Made by a program: the position numbers and the translations under genes. Of a DNA stretch of 64,000 nucleotides, positions 1 to 12,766 are shown piece after piece; the stretch's first letter is position 1; the number at the start of each line of letters is the position of its first letter. The stretch comes from Cerrena zonata (Eukaryota > Basidiomycota > Agaricomycetes > Polyporales > Cerrenaceae). The notes under the pieces are model-generated. The model was not told the origin of the DNA, ran no database searches, and was given only the letters and a program-made list of their open reading frames with translations. Where the stretch lies: assembly GCA_038087015.1 (NCBI GenBank), contig JASBNA010000006.1:1116001-1180000 (forward strand), written 5' to 3'.

Positions 1-245
1 ATGATATTGAGTGGCCGCAGCCAATAGCCAAACAAAATACTGAAAGGTATTATGTTTAGTGAAACCCTACTGGAACAGTATGTGATTTGTTTGGTGTACT
101 ACGGGCTATAGATGGAAAGCTACGGGTCCGATATCATGATAGAGTATAACACTAAACTACATATACAACCACCATGACAGTGATTAAAGGTTCGTGTATT
201 GTATGCACTACACAGATTTGCCTTCACCGCCAATCTTTGGATCCA

Positions 246-3200
246 TTATCTTCTATCCTGTCCCTGCTCTCGTTCATCCTCCTCCCCGATGTGATCTTCC
301 CCTTGGTATTCCAACATCCCATCCTCCTGACCTCTGCCACTGTCATGTCTCGAGTTAGATCTCTCGTCTCCGCCCTGAACCTCATGTGAGTTATCTACAG
401 TGTTCGGGTTCGTCTGACTATTTCTCCCATTGCTTTCCTGTATTTGTGCTCCCCAATTTACACCAGAGACGACGTCCAAACGAAGTCGACCATTTCTCTG
501 CCCTTCTTGGATCCTACGCTGACGTTGACGTTCCAATTCTTCTCGGTCACCCTTCCCAAGTTCTGGACACTCATCCCAGAGGAAGAAAGGTGTTATGCGA
601 AGTACTTCATAGGAGAGATCAGTGTCGAATGGATGTGGCGAATTTGCTAGGAGGATCATGGTAGCTTTCATTCGTATCCTACCGAAAGCAGCAACACCAC
701 CAAAGAAATTTTGCTCGGCTGGCATCCACTCCTCAGGCTTTCGTGCAATAATCTCGGCGGCGGCGGCGGCAGAGACATCATTCCACACCTCCTTTGCCAG
801 ACTGGGCAGGCTGAGTATGGCGCAGACATCGCCTGTCGGTATATCGACACCTTTCGGGCCAAGGTGATAGCGTAGGATTCGTAATGCAAGAGAGACGCAT
901 GGGTATCTTGGCGGTGGTTTGCGACTACGAGCCCAAAACGCGCGATGGGTGGCGAAGGTGTGTACCGGTTTATCTATCCCAGAGTTCACAAGCAGTCGCA
1001 TGAGGTGGTTCTCTGCTTCCTGAGGAATTAGTGGCTCTGTGGTTCGTGCAAATGAATTAAACACGAGAGAATCGGGGAGGCTGGTGTCGTTTTTGCAAGT
1101 GCGAAGCGAGAGAGAGAAACGACCCATGTCAACGCCATAATGCGATACGAGGAGCATTACGACCTGGGGAACATCATAGCACATAGCGAACTTCAGGCAG
1201 TCGTGAACCTCGGAAGTGTTTAAAAACGCTTCGATGGTCCCGAGGAGAAAGGATTCTACCCACTCCGGCCACTTCGGGCTGCCAATCCATGTCATGTGTA
1301 TAACCACCCCTTTGATTACACGTGAAGCATGGGCCGTTGGGACCAGTTCAAAAAGGGGACGTAGCCCGTCTATGTATTGAGACCGTGAGTTACCTACGAG
1401 CTGGCTGCTATAGTTTAGGTGTGACCCTATCAAATCGTTGAGGATGATGTCTTCTTCGCGCGAGACGTTCGTGAGAGTTTGCGAATGGGAAGATTGAATG
1501 GAACCCCAGATTTCGAGTATCTTCCCGGCGACATCAGGCACAAATGTCTCAGGATAGAGGTGCTTGATGACAGACAAACTTGTAGAACGGTATAATAAAT
1601 TCATAATCGTCCAAAATCCTGATAGGGCATAGTCCGTAAGTCGTCCTCTTTCAGTAGGAAGCATGTCAATGATTGTACGGGCATGTGATTCCATTAACGT
1701 GTCAATGCGGAATCTTGTGGAGCTTGAAAAACTCTTTGGTTCAAAAGTATTCGCATTTGCGCACATGAGCATAATCCGAAGGGCCAGCCTCTCTTCACGG
1801 CTATTGTTGCCACCACTTTTCAAGACACGGTTTAGAGTGATTGCAATGCTCCACATTGCGGGCTGTATATGCGATTCTTCGCTCTGAGTCACGACTGAGT
1901 CCTTTTCCCATGATTCAGCGATGTTAACGGTTGGCTGGCCTGTCAGAACATGCCAAAGGAGCGGTATGAGGTGGGTGAATGTCTCCGTCGCACCACCTGG
2001 GAGGGCATCTAGTAATCCCTCACAATCGAAGGTAAAACACTGAATGACCATCTCCATGGCCTTAGTGCTTCGTGGGAGCCGAGACATTGAAAGAATAACG
2101 TGAATGGCAGAAACGATGGGCTTCTCCCATACAATAAGGTCTCTCGATCCTGCCTTTTCTTCGTCCTGGTTATTGAGTTCCCAATGCTCGAGCTCCTTCT
2201 CAAGCACAACAATGAGCAGATTTTCGGCATCCCGCCATGAATCCTCCGAGAGGCTTGACTGTACGTTAGGGAAAAGGCGGAGAAGGTAGAATGTGACTTC
2301 TGCTCTGACAGTACGCCTAGATATATATGACGCTGTGATCGGAGAGATCAACTGTTCGATGAGTTCCTCGCCCGTGAAAGATTCATGGATTCGGGCCGAA
2401 ACATCAGCTGGGACGTCGTGGTCGCAAACTCCGAACAGACCCCTGAATCCGAGTTTCATATCATGGTTCCACTCCCTGGTGATTGTAGAGGTTGCTGTCG
2501 TACGTGAGAAAATGAGAGATTCGAAGGCTTTTGCGAGATGGTTCCATCCCCGCTCCGAAAGGTTGTGCAGCTTTAGTGGACGTGGATCTTTGGTATCCTT
2601 GGAGGCAGGGTCGATGTAGTGAACAAGCAACTTGAGGAAGGCCACCCTCTGCTCTTCTGTGTAGCATGTATTGGCCATCACAGACTCTATCAACGTATCG
2701 ATGAAACGCGGCGGCACAATCGAGAGGTAATCGGTGACTGCCTGGCTTGGTCTGGCCAGCAGGGGATTTCTGAGAGCGGATAGCAAGATGGGGAAGGCAT
2801 CTTCGGCCCACTCATAATCATATTGACTGGCCGGCTGGGATGATTGCTCACGCATAACAATTTGTCGCGTATATTCGAGACGTAGCGAGGCAATCAGAGC
2901 TGTCGCGGCAGCACCAAGAAGTGGGATGGAAATCTGGCGTAAATCAACTAGGCAATCGACCCGTTTACGCTCAATTCTGGGGTCGCGGTTTCGAAGGACG
3001 GCAAAGAGGAATGTGACAACATCAGGACCTGGTAGTTGACGACCTAGATCAGCCAAGGCAGGGGCAATCAACCCATCATCCTGGTGAAGAGAGTCAATCT
3101 TTGCCACTACGTCCAAGTCAGTGTCACTCTGTTTGCCTAGATCGTCCTCCTCTTCCGGTCCAGGGGGCATATTGGCAGAGGGGTTCTTTATCTAGCATAT

Positions 3201-4175
3201 AGCGCCGAATCAATACTTGAATATATAATTCGATAGTTTTACATACCTTCTGTACAACAATGAAAATCACTCGCCGTAACCTCTTCATGATGTCTTTGAG
3301 GAATGTCGTTTTGTATGGGCAGCGTGAGGAGAAGATTGGAGCAAATGTGGCTATTAGGAACAAGGACGCCCATATGACAACCAACGGGATGATGGTCCAT
3401 TTAATCGCCGGGTGAATGGACGATGCAAAGAAGCATAGTCCCAGAAAGAACAGCCCCAATGCCACCTGCAGGAGCAGCGGTAGGATGGCCACGATCTCGA
3501 AAACCTTCCATTCTGCAAGAGCAGGATAGCGGAAGAGTCGCACACGGAGACGCGCGATAGGTGAGGCATCACGATATGCTAGGTATTCTCGAAGCCATTG
3601 CTTCACGAGCATACCATACGAGGCTGCCATGAGACTGATGGTCAGACTACCGAACCACGCCACATTGGTGATTATGATGGGGTTCGAGGGGGCGAAGTCA
3701 GTCGCATCCGGGAGGATGAAAGCCGGAATGCTACTATTTGAGACTTGACCGGTGGTAGTATAACTGCTGAGTTGCTGCGAAATGTGAACCATGACCTGTA
3801 AGGTGAGCTCTGCTGGATCTGGAGTCAGGCTCTTATAGGACTCGATCGTGAGGGCAGTGATGACTGCAGAGAATAGTGCCCCCTGAAATCCATATTAGCT
3901 AGTGATATATGATGATGTATATGGCTGGTGAGACTCTTACGAAGACGAGCAAGGTATCGATGTCTTCCTTGTAATCCCTGATCTTGGTCTCGTCGCTTTC
4001 TCTGACGTCCCTAGCAGTTTGGAACCACCATGGTCTTTCGAGATCCATGCGATATTGATCAAGCATTTGTCTTTCTCTATCGCCCTGTAAATGCGTTAGA
4101 ATATGTTCTATGATGCTTGTATGTTGAACTTACAGGCGGATGGCCTATACCGTTTTGCAATAACATTGTTGCCAT
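246..4175 (-). CDS. DUF6535-domain multi-pass membrane protein
   Basis: Four exons on the minus strand: 4175-4134, 4084-3941, 3882-3247 and 3191-246, all joined in phase 0, giving about 1255 residues. The start (MATMLLQNG) is the first ATG ahead of the family N-terminus. The second exon ends in DTLLVF and the third opens with GALFSAVITALTIESY, the typical start of the DUF6535 domain, followed by three further hydrophobic stretches (around IIITNVAWFGSLTISLMAAS, VAILPLLLQVALGLFFLGLC and IIPLVVIWASLFLIATF). The remaining ~980 residues are a soluble, helix-rich tail with no motif I recognise and an acidic, charged end. DUF6535 proteins are common and expanded in Agaricomycetes; their biochemical role is not known. 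No broken frame is seen. Family call is secure; function is not. Confidence 0.88.
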
Positions 4176-6150
4176 GTCAGGAAGAAACCGTTACAGATTC
4201 GTTTGGGTGAATGTAGAAGAGGATGGATGGACGGACGAGAAAGCATTGGGATAAGTATATGCTGGAGCATTGTTGTTTAGTAAAGAACATTCATAGTAAG
4301 TACCTAGTGGACGTCGCGAGGCTCGGCAATGTCGTAGCGCCGACACTAGAATACCACCGTCCTCGGATATCGAGCTGTTTGGTTAATGTATACGTGACAA
4401 GTAGCCTGGAATATGTGTAAAATGCGTTCATACCGTAACATAAGTCAAATGATTCTTGCAGTTAACTAAAAATGGTAAAACCATCATCTCTTTTGCAATC
4501 TTGACCTGGGATGAATTACGGTTCGGCCCCCGTTCACAGACGAGTGAGAAGGATTTCCACTTAACATACAACGTCCCGGGGTTGGAGAGTCCCTGCACGA
4601 AACGACATGTCTATAATAAGGTCCGAACGCCGAGTTACATTAAAACACGTCGTGCTGAGATGAACGCACCTTGTTGAGGTATGTCACGTAATTCGCCGCT
4701 GTGGAGGCAATAGAGACGTTCTGTGGTTTCTACCTTCTTGCTGTGTAGCTTTCCTAATGAGATATACAAATATACAAAGTCGGTATTCCCAGTCGTCGGA
4801 TCCCGAATACCATTTCCGAGCGGGAATTGAATTGCGATCTGAATCGCTCGACTCCAGGCCGTTCGAATCCAGAAAGAAATGTTAAGACATACCAGGATGA
4901 AGTTCCCAACAACTACATGTGTCATGTTCGACACGCCAAAGAACTTTAGAATAACTCGTCGAGTTCCAAAACTGTCGTTTGCAACTTGTTTGATACAATC
5001 TTAACCAACGAACTTGCTGGTAACATCGTAGTATACGTACTGTTAGTTCTCGGTGGTCCCGATGGTTGCGAAAGTGAAACGATAGCATCAAAGATGATCG
5101 ATGATGTCTGGGTAGAAAATCTTCACGTAGGCTGAACGTACTGCGTAGGATTGCTAGAGACGAGATGATTAGATGCAAATAATATTATTGTAAGTACATA
5201 ACAGGAAGTGGACATACTTCGTAGTGGATCCATGGTGTGTTCGGTACAGTACATCGTTGGGATTTTGATATGCTACATAAAGTTTGCCGAGATTTCCAGT
5301 CTGCCGCTGCCTCTTCATTGTTGAACGTTGAGCCATTTGAAAAAAGTAATAAGCGACGCTGAGTTGTAGGTCTTTCGGGTAGCCGGGAAATGATTCCATG
5401 TACCCCAGTGAGTCAGTTGTTGGATTCTGCATTTTTGTCATGATATCGGTGTTCAGGCACGATACCGTTGGTCGCGTTTGAAAGGATACCCAGCATTCAA
5501 GTATCCAAGAAAGATAGACTCAGATGGCCAGCTCTGCCGTTTTCGCTCCGAGTCATCTCTCCACCCAGAATGGTAATCTTAGCTCGGTATCAGGTAGTGC
5601 CTAGTAACCCAATAGCGCGTAGATCACGGCCTGTTGGACATAGTTGGATAGTTTTATGGAGGAAAACGATAAAGATATAGGTATCGAAAGACAGTTCCGT
5701 TTACTAGTAGTTATATTCTGTGGCATTCAGCCCCGACGGTAACCGTCACCATAAGAGATGGCGCTTATAATTTCGGAGTCTAAATACTCGGGCGTTTGTA
5801 GTATCGCAGAGAGAAGAGGCTCAGCTCTAGCCCTGTGTCAACCTTGGATCGAATGATCACCAGCTACACATTTCGGTGTGTAGATAATACCTGAGTACGT
5901 ATCCGACATTCTGGTTCGAAAAGTGAAACTGATCTCGGCATTATTTCGATAGATAGTCCTTCTCTGACAAAGCTTTCTGTAGTAGTCATGATCACTTCTA
6001 CAAGGTTTTTTTCTGCAAATGTGTCCGATTAGGCGTGTAAGTTCCTGGTAGTACCGTACCTTCACATCTGGGGATCGGGTATGACCTATCTCCGTGGTTA
6101 CCACGAACTATCTAGAGGGGCAAGCCAGTCGTCTTTGAACCTCATGGTCA
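4176..6150. other. intergenic region, no intact gene
   Basis: About 2 kb without an intact reading frame. Only short interrupted frames are seen. Part of it (4635-5441, minus strand) resembles a decayed membrane-protein gene, listed separately. No RNA gene or terminal repeat was recognised. Confidence 0.5.
4635..5441 (-). pseudogene. possible remnant of a DUF6534-like multi-pass membrane protein gene
   Basis: On the minus strand, three short frames in different phases follow each other. The first contains ESFPGYPKDLQLSVAYY, which recalls the FPkD..lK..V segment in the N-terminal part of Agaricomycete DUF6534 membrane proteins. The last contains TGNTDFVYLYISLGKLHS, which recalls the final helix before the LLasLN.R end of that family. 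The middle is too degraded to align and stops interrupt every frame. This is pattern resemblance from memory only. The stretch could equally be unrelated non-coding DNA. Confidence 0.22.
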
Positions 6151-7329
6151 CACTTCGCTTCTTCAAACACAGCGCTTCGACACTGGCACAACGCCGGGTT
6201 GTTTTATCAGCACCCAGGTGAGTTGTCTCCGCCACTTAATAGCAAAGTCAAACAAACGTGACGTTGACCCTTCACCGAAACTTCATCCGGGCTGAATACA
6301 CTCTGCTTGCCACACCATAACGTCTATGGCCAAATCGCGAACATACTGATGTAGACCCGGGCCCATAACTTAACTGCTTTCGCTAGATGTTTGGGACTTT
6401 CATTCAATCCCTTGATATGATTGTTACTGCCACTCCTTTAGGGGATAACTACATGAAATAATAATGGATCGATCAAGATAAAGCACTCACATTAGCTCTG
6501 AATGCAAATTCTATGTCTACGGGAGCCTCATAATGGTCTAGCTCGGGTTGCGGGATCGTAGTATGTCCAACTAATGAAACACAACTCATATTCTACATGA
6601 TTCCGCTGATGTCTATCCTTGAAGTCTTTTTCATGAAACACGGTATTTGCCAATACTCTGTATCATATTATTCAAATACCGGATTCTCACACTACGTACG
6701 TACACGACACCAGTGCGGCGCCACACGAGTCAACATTTCGATGTGCATATGTGTAGGTCTTTCTACCACTAGGGATTGTAAGTGTATCCATGAAATAAAA
6801 TATAATTAACGTATCTGCAGATGCCTTCGAATTACCGCAACGAGGAGTATCAGCCGACACGATACAGAAAGCACTTGCTTCCTGTACATAAAACGTGTCA
6901 CCGCATCCGCTTGACCAGTAGGAGGGGTTTCAAGCGCACAAATGGAACTACTATGCGCCAGTCCGATAGTGAATTGAAGTTAATGGGTAGGACTTTGTTG
7001 TTCTAACAGCCTCAAGCTATACCATCGTCTGTCAGCATTCACTCGGGAGCCTGTCTCTCATCAAATCATACTGTTGCAAATGGTAATATTACATATATCA
7101 CCTTGTCAAGAAAATCTGGAGTTCCGAATTTTCTTTTACTAGACTTGGCAGCAAGGCAAGGCTAACGCTATCTGCTAACACTATCTGGCCTGGTCACCAT
7201 TTTAGATACTTTACTATCTCTGAACCGCCAAAAACTCCGACTGCAAGCGGGCCATGACTTCCTCTGTTTTCTATAAAGCCCCAACCGATTTGTTGACTAT
7301 GCATCAACTCTAACGTTGCAAGACTCGCA
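6151..7329 (+). repeat. 5' flank of terpene synthase 1, partly duplicated upstream of synthase 2
   Basis: Short blocks in this stretch reappear in the same order upstream of the second synthase (10993-11619): the block starting CACTTCGCTTCTTCAA (6151 and 10993), a TATCAGCACCCA block (about 6215 and 11020), a block with GGAAC and GTGCGCCA/ATGCGCCA (about 6940 and 11290), and AATCTGGAGTT against GATCTGGAGTT (about 7112 and 11443). The copy here is about 550 bp longer, so one flank has gained or lost sequence. The order supports duplication of gene plus promoter. Alignment was by eye. Confidence 0.45.
7272..7277 (+). promoter_or_regulatory. TATA box of terpene synthase 1
   Basis: TATAAA 53 bp ahead of the ATG at 7330. 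Copies 2, 3 and 4 have comparable boxes 38-55 bp upstream of their starts, so the position is conserved in the family. Confidence 0.55.
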
Positions 7330-8477
7330 ATGACTACCACAAGCTACATTCTACCCGACTTTGTCTCTCAGTGTCCCTACCAACTTCGAGTGAGCCCTCT
7401 AAACGAAGTGGTAGCACACAACACGGAGAAGTGGGTCTTGAACATGGTCGACTTCGATGAGAAGACACTCGAAAGCTTTCTCGAGACTAGAGGTGGTTCC
7501 CTTGCCGGTTATTCCTACCCCGACGCAGACGAGTTTCATCTCCAAGTTGCCTCAAACTTTATGGAATGGCTCTTCTGTTTTGATGATTACTCGGACAAGT
7601 GCACGAAGGACGAGGCGAGAATCCTCGGAGATTCTGTCATACAGTGCTTTCGAGACCCTCGTGCATTCCAGAGTGATGTGCCTGTATGTAAATTGGCCAA
7701 AGAGTAAGTCAGCTTTTTTTGTTTATTTGTAGGATGAAGAGCACTGACAGTAATACCAATGTTTCAATCGAATTTTAGTTTCGCTTGTCGTCTTCTCCAA
7801 TCAGCCGGACCACGTTGCATGCGACGATTTGCCGACACAATCGAGTCGTACATGATTAGTGTCACCGAGCAAGCTAGGGATAGGGACGAAGACATCACTC
7901 CCGACATGGAGTCTTACATCTCGTTGCGTCGGGAGACCGGAGCACTACCCTCTAGTTTCGTTCTAATCGAGTTCGCAGCGGGTCTTGACCTTCCCGACGA
8001 AGTCATAGAACACCCGCTCATCCGCTCGATGGAGATGGCTACCAATGACTGGACTGCTTGGACAAATGTGAGTTTACATAATATTCACCCCCTTTCGGCG
8101 GTAGACTAATCTTGTTTTAGGACGTACTCTCATACCACAAGGAGTGCGCCATCGGCGACACACATAATATCGTTGCAGTCATTATGAACGAACGCAAGGT
8201 GGACTTGCAAACCGCAATGGACCAAGCCGGCGACCTCTGTCACGACTGCATCAAGAAGTTTGAAGAGGACCGTCAAGCCTTGCCCTCATGGGGTCCTGAC
8301 ATCGATCGTCAGGTTCAGCTCTATGTCCAGGGCCTGCAGGACTGGATTGTTGGGGCCTTGCATTGGAGCTTTGTTTCGAAGCGTTACTTTGGAGTGAACG
8401 GAGAGGAGATGAAGAAGAACCGAGCCGTTAATTTGTTGCCTAAAATCGAGGAACAAATTCAAGCCGCTGATAAATAG
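7330..8477 (+). CDS. sesquiterpene synthase, copy 1
   Basis: Three exons, 7330-7703, 7779-8067 and 8121-8477, encoding 339 residues, a normal size for a fungal class I sesquiterpene cyclase. The enzyme should ionise farnesyl diphosphate and cyclise it in the cytosol. Visible motifs are the Asp-rich DDYSD at residues 85-89, the second metal site NDVLSYHKE starting at residue 221 (NxxxSxxxE pattern, split by intron 2), and the C-terminal R309-Y310 pair that contacts diphosphate. The N-terminus YILPDF..CPYQLR is typical of Agaricomycete synthases. Both introns fall at the same codons in all four copies of the window. The frame is open and the motifs complete, so it is probably active; the product cannot be read from sequence. 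Confidence 0.93.
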
Positions 8478-8999
8478 GCTAGTCACATCGAGTATATGCT
8501 CTCGAAGTAGATTGACAGATCCTTCATAGAAGAGTCGTTTCAAACACTCTGTTTTGCAGTGTTTGGTTGGGGTGGTATTAGAATATTGGATTGCAGCTCC
8601 ATAGAGTCACGATTGTTTCTCACTGTGATATTTTATAATCTGAAATAGATAGAAGTCCATCAAACATGCAACCAGGTTCAAATTTAGACATCACCGGAAT
8701 TTCTAAATTCGTACTTATTTCGTAGTGCTTATATATATACTCAAGTACCTTCGTCTGACTATGTATGAGGAAAGTCTTCACTGACATTCGGAATGTCACA
8801 CTTTCTATAAGAATTGTTATCGGTATATATCTTTCGAGTGATTATCATTATCATATTCTGTGAAGTATATATTATAATCATTGGTATTCTGGTGTACGTG
8901 AGACTCAGAATGAAGCATAAGGGTGAGAGTTCCGGTCAGATAACTGGTTCGGCGAATTCGCGAGGTAGACACGACTAGGTGCGCCGTTCGGAACAAAGG
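8478..8999. other. intergenic region
   Basis: 3' flank of synthase 1 up to the stop codon of the decayed HNH gene. AT-rich; no gene, RNA or repeat structure recognised. Confidence 0.5.
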
Positions 9000-10331
9000 C
9001 TAGTTAGATGACCCGGAAGTACCAACCCGGTCTTGAATCACCCTCTGCCTTTCGATCCATGCTACCTTGTTCTTCGCTTGCAGTTGAGCTAGTGCTATAC
9101 GATCCATGATGTCCATTGTTTCGTCATTCGTAATTTTGTGTGATCTCTGAGGAGCACGGGCTGCGCCCTCCTGCCTTGTGAGTGTGTGCTGCCGATCAAG
9201 AGTAGTGCAGCCTTTGTGAGGTAGGCGGGTGACCAGAGGTCGCGCTGTCGGTCTCTTCCAGACATCGAAAGCTTACCATGTGATCAGTGATACTTTAGTA
9301 CCAAATCGTGCCATCACTGCTCCTCCGTAGTGGTAATGAAGAAGCTCTGCACATGGAAGATTATTGCTGTTAGGTTACTTACACATGAAATGTTAACAGC
9401 CAATATGAAGTCTAGATTCTCGGTAACTTCTGTGTCATCGGTCAGATGGTGGAGAGAGTGAAGCGGAGCCCATTTAGATTCTGCTGCCCACGGCTGGAAC
9501 GAGCGGTGCTCGCTCGAGTGATGTCGTCACATTCGAGTATGGCGTTTGATGTCTATACACTATTGTCAACGGAATAGTATTATATTTAACGTTTCAAAAG
9601 AGATACTCACAACTAATATCCCGACCTCTTTATGACCAAATGATCGTGAACATGAGACGTGGCTTTGAAGCCATTCCGTACGTTATTAATATTGTCCGAT
9701 TCGGAGGGCCGTTACGAGCCGTTACGACGTACTGTAACCGCTCGCGTTTGGCGAACATCAGTCAAGGCGTAGTAATAACATAGCGCTCAAGACTCACCTC
9801 GCTTCCACGAGCGGAAGGCATGACGTGCATGCATATAGACATATTCAAGTAACCCGTGAATACGCAGGCACCATCGCGTCGCCCTATTACATCCAGAAAT
9901 GAACTTCTACGCGCTGTGTTAGTCTGATTTGAAGTTCGAGTCTGCGAGGTGAACCATACAGCAATAGTATCCAAGTCAACAGTGTTTCCGGAGATGACAG
10001 GACCTTGTGTTCAGAGTGAGCCTCATAGAACTGTACAAATCAGCAGCAATAATTACTATCAGGTAAGAAAAAGATTATGTCTCCAGGCTAAAGGCTAGCA
10101 TCATATGACAGAACTGAACCGTCGTTCTGGGAGTGTTTTGATATCCTGCCATGGGCGAATAGGATCGCCCAGGATATAACGGAGCCATTTAACCGGGGAT
10201 TTACAAAAGCCTTTGATGACAAGGGGAGTCTAGAGCTGAATATACTCCATATCCTGCGTGCTCTCCAACACAGCGGGTGGGAGGTTGAGTGTTATCACCG
10301 CTTTGTTTTCTGCACCTGAGGTCGACGACAT
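9000..10331 (-). pseudogene. decayed HNH endonuclease-domain gene
   Basis: Pieces of one Agaricomycete HNH-nuclease protein can be followed along the minus strand but not in one frame. The ATG at 10331 opens MSSTSGAENKAVITLNLPPA and meets a stop after 34 codons. Next comes KWLRYILGDPI (about 10185), a conserved element ahead of the nuclease domain. Then RRDGACVFTGY followed by a degenerate histidine region ending in PSARGSE (about 9800-9880) gives the start of the HNH_2 domain. The C-terminal tail reads AQLQAKNKVAWIERQR and stops at 9000. Several stops and frame changes lie between. In fungi this family is large and of unknown role. It lies between terpene synthase copies 1 and 2, opposite in strand, and looks like a non-functional passenger. 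Confidence 0.6.
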
Positions 10332-10992
10332 AGCGGTTGAGATTCGGAAGCAGGGGAACGCAACCCCTTCCTTTTCTGGACTCGGAGTTGGAAATGAAGT
10401 TTCTAGTCACTATCGAGTTTACCTAATACAACGTGCTACTTATTAGATAATCGAGACCGCTATTATTGCTTATTCGTCTTTGACGGATTTCCTTGCCGCT
10501 CGTATACGACTGAGCCATTCATTCTCATAATGGGCTCATATGGCATCTCAATTTCGAGCTTCTTATGCCTCCATTGCAGTACGCTTGGACCCGAAAAGCG
10601 GCTGTTCCGCTCCATTTCGATACTAACAAGTTACAGGGACCTCTGTCCTATGTATGCACAAGTGGACACCCTGCAATCCATCTGAGCTATATCGTTGCTA
10701 CTATGTGCTCCGCACCCCCAGAAGGAAACAAGCCCACATGTGCTGATAACGGTACGATCTTTGTGTTGTATGTTAATTGAGATATTTGTTGTACGTTGTT
10801 TACTCAAAAGAAGCAGGCCCGCTACCCTCCGTCCATCTAAATTTTATATCTTTGTGGCTGCAACTATCTCGGTTCTTGTCTGGAAACTCACCGTTCTCGT
10901 CCTACCTGTGGAACAATATGTCTACTAACAGGGGAGAAAACTCGAGGTTAGTCGTTTAAGAATCGAAGTCATGGGAATATATAGCTGTCTAA
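10332..10992. other. intergenic region
   Basis: No intact gene recognised. Small frames on both strands lack family resemblance. The duplicated synthase flank begins at its downstream end. Confidence 0.45.
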
Positions 10993-11619
10993 CACTTCGC
11001 TTCTTCAAGCACGTCGTTCTATCAGCACCCATACAGGTGGTAAGCAACAGCCTCAGTCTGGTCCGGTCTATCTAAATGGAAATTGATTCATTGAGTCAGC
11101 TCATGAATTAGCCTCCACAGATTAGCCTGCTATTACTCACTGGCAGGTCAAACCAGCGAGGTTTTGGGAGTTCCTTAGGGCAATAGCCATATGGACCTCT
11201 GACAAATGGATCAAGGTGGTGACAGAACATCTCACCCCTGTTATCTCGCCTGGTCGGTGTTATCCCGGGCTATCATAAGCGTGCAAACGGAACCGGTGTG
11301 CGCCAATAGATTATATGCTAGGTAACTGATCTTCTTATGACAATTCCAAATCTTACCTCCATATATCAACATTCACCTGAGCCGTTGATCAAGCTATACG
11401 ACCATAAAATTAACTGAAATATCAAATCGCTTCTCGAAAAGGATCTGGAGTTGCCAATCTTGTTTTGCCCGACCGGGAGTTTACACTATCTGACATGGAT
11501 TTGGACACACAATTATGGATGACTTGCTATCTCAAAAAAATGATCGTGCTTGTAAAATTTCTGCTGACTTGCTATAAAAGCACGGCGGAATTCAATCTAT
11601 ATCGCTACAACAGCCCACA
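10993..11619 (+). repeat. 5' flank of terpene synthase 2 (shorter copy of 6151-7329)
   Basis: Shares ordered short blocks with the 5' flank of synthase 1 (see 6151-7329), in about 630 bp instead of about 1180 bp. Confidence 0.45.
11573..11580 (+). promoter_or_regulatory. TATA box of terpene synthase 2
   Basis: TATAAAAG 40 bp ahead of the ATG at 11620. Confidence 0.55.
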
Positions 11620-12766
11620 ATGACCACTTACATCCTACCGGACTTTTTCTCAAAATGCCCCTACCAGCTTCGAGTCAACCCTCTGACTGAAATAGTCGCA
11701 CAAAACACCCAGAGATGGGTCTTGAACATCGTCGACTATGACGACAAGAAACGAAAACTCTTTCTCAATACTAAAGGTGGTGTCCTCGCTGGCCATACTT
11801 ATCCTGACGCCGATGCGTTCCATCTCCAAGTTATCGCCGACTTTACGGAATGGCTCTTCTGCTTTGACGATTACTCTGACGAGTGCACAGGGGAGGAAGC
11901 GAGACTCCTTGCAGATTCCGTTATTCAATCCTTCCGAGACCCTAGTGCTACGTGCCAGAACGACGTGCCAGTATGTCAAATGGCGAGAGAGTAAGTCGAC
12001 TTCTCTTTCAGAGGACGAAGATCACCGATGTTAATATGATTACTATCTAATGTTAGCATCACCCGCCGTATTCCTCAAACCGCCGGGCCACGTTGCCTGC
12101 GACGATTTCTCGACACCGTCGACTCGTATGTAAGGAGCGTTGTTCGGGAAGCTGCATACAGAGACGACAGAAGTACTCCTGACGTGGAGTCTTACATCGC
12201 CTTGCGCAGAGAAACCAGCGCAGTACGCCCTAGCTTTGCCCTAATCGAATTTTCGGCTGGTGTCGATCTCCCCGACGAAGTCATTGCCCATCCACTCATC
12301 CGCTCTATGGAGATGGCTATCAACGATTGGACCTCTTGGACGAACGTGAGTACAAGATACATTTCATTTCGACGGCAAACTGAGCTCCTGTTAGGATATC
12401 TTCTCATACAACAAGGAACAAGCTGTCGGCAGTACACATAATCTCGTCGCAGCCATAATGTACGAACGCGGAGTAGACATACAGACCGCCATCAACCAAG
12501 CCGGTGACCTGTGTCTCGAATGCGTCGTAAGCTTCGAACAGTGCCGCCAAGCTCTGCCGTCATGGGGTGCCGACGTCGATCGCGAAGTTCAACTCTACGT
12601 TCAGGGGTTGCAAGACTGGGTCGCTGGGTCCTTGAATTGGAGCTTCGACGTTGCTTCAATGCGCTACTTCGGACGTAATGGGGAGGAAATGAAGAAAAGC
12701 CGAGTTGTTAGGTTGCTGCCTAGAATTTACGACCCCGCGGAACTCAGCTATAGCGTTGATTTATAG
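11620..12766 (+). CDS. sesquiterpene synthase, copy 2
   Basis: Exons 11620-11990, 12057-12345 and 12395-12766 encode 343 residues. It is the closest relative of copy 1 in the window: same N-terminus TYILPDF..CPYQLRV, same Asp-rich motif DDYSD (residues 84-88), metal site NDIFSYNKE starting at residue 220 and an RY pair near the C-terminus. A few extra residues (DVAS) sit just before the RY pair and the C-terminal tail is slightly longer. Intron positions and phases match the other copies. Together with the shared 5' flank this indicates a tandem duplication of gene plus promoter. The frame is intact and all catalytic motifs are present. The product specificity is unknown and may differ from copy 1. 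Confidence 0.92.

Noticed and set aside
4800..4900. CGTTCGAATCC, resembling a tRNA T-loop
   Set aside because: No acceptor or anticodon stem can be built around it.
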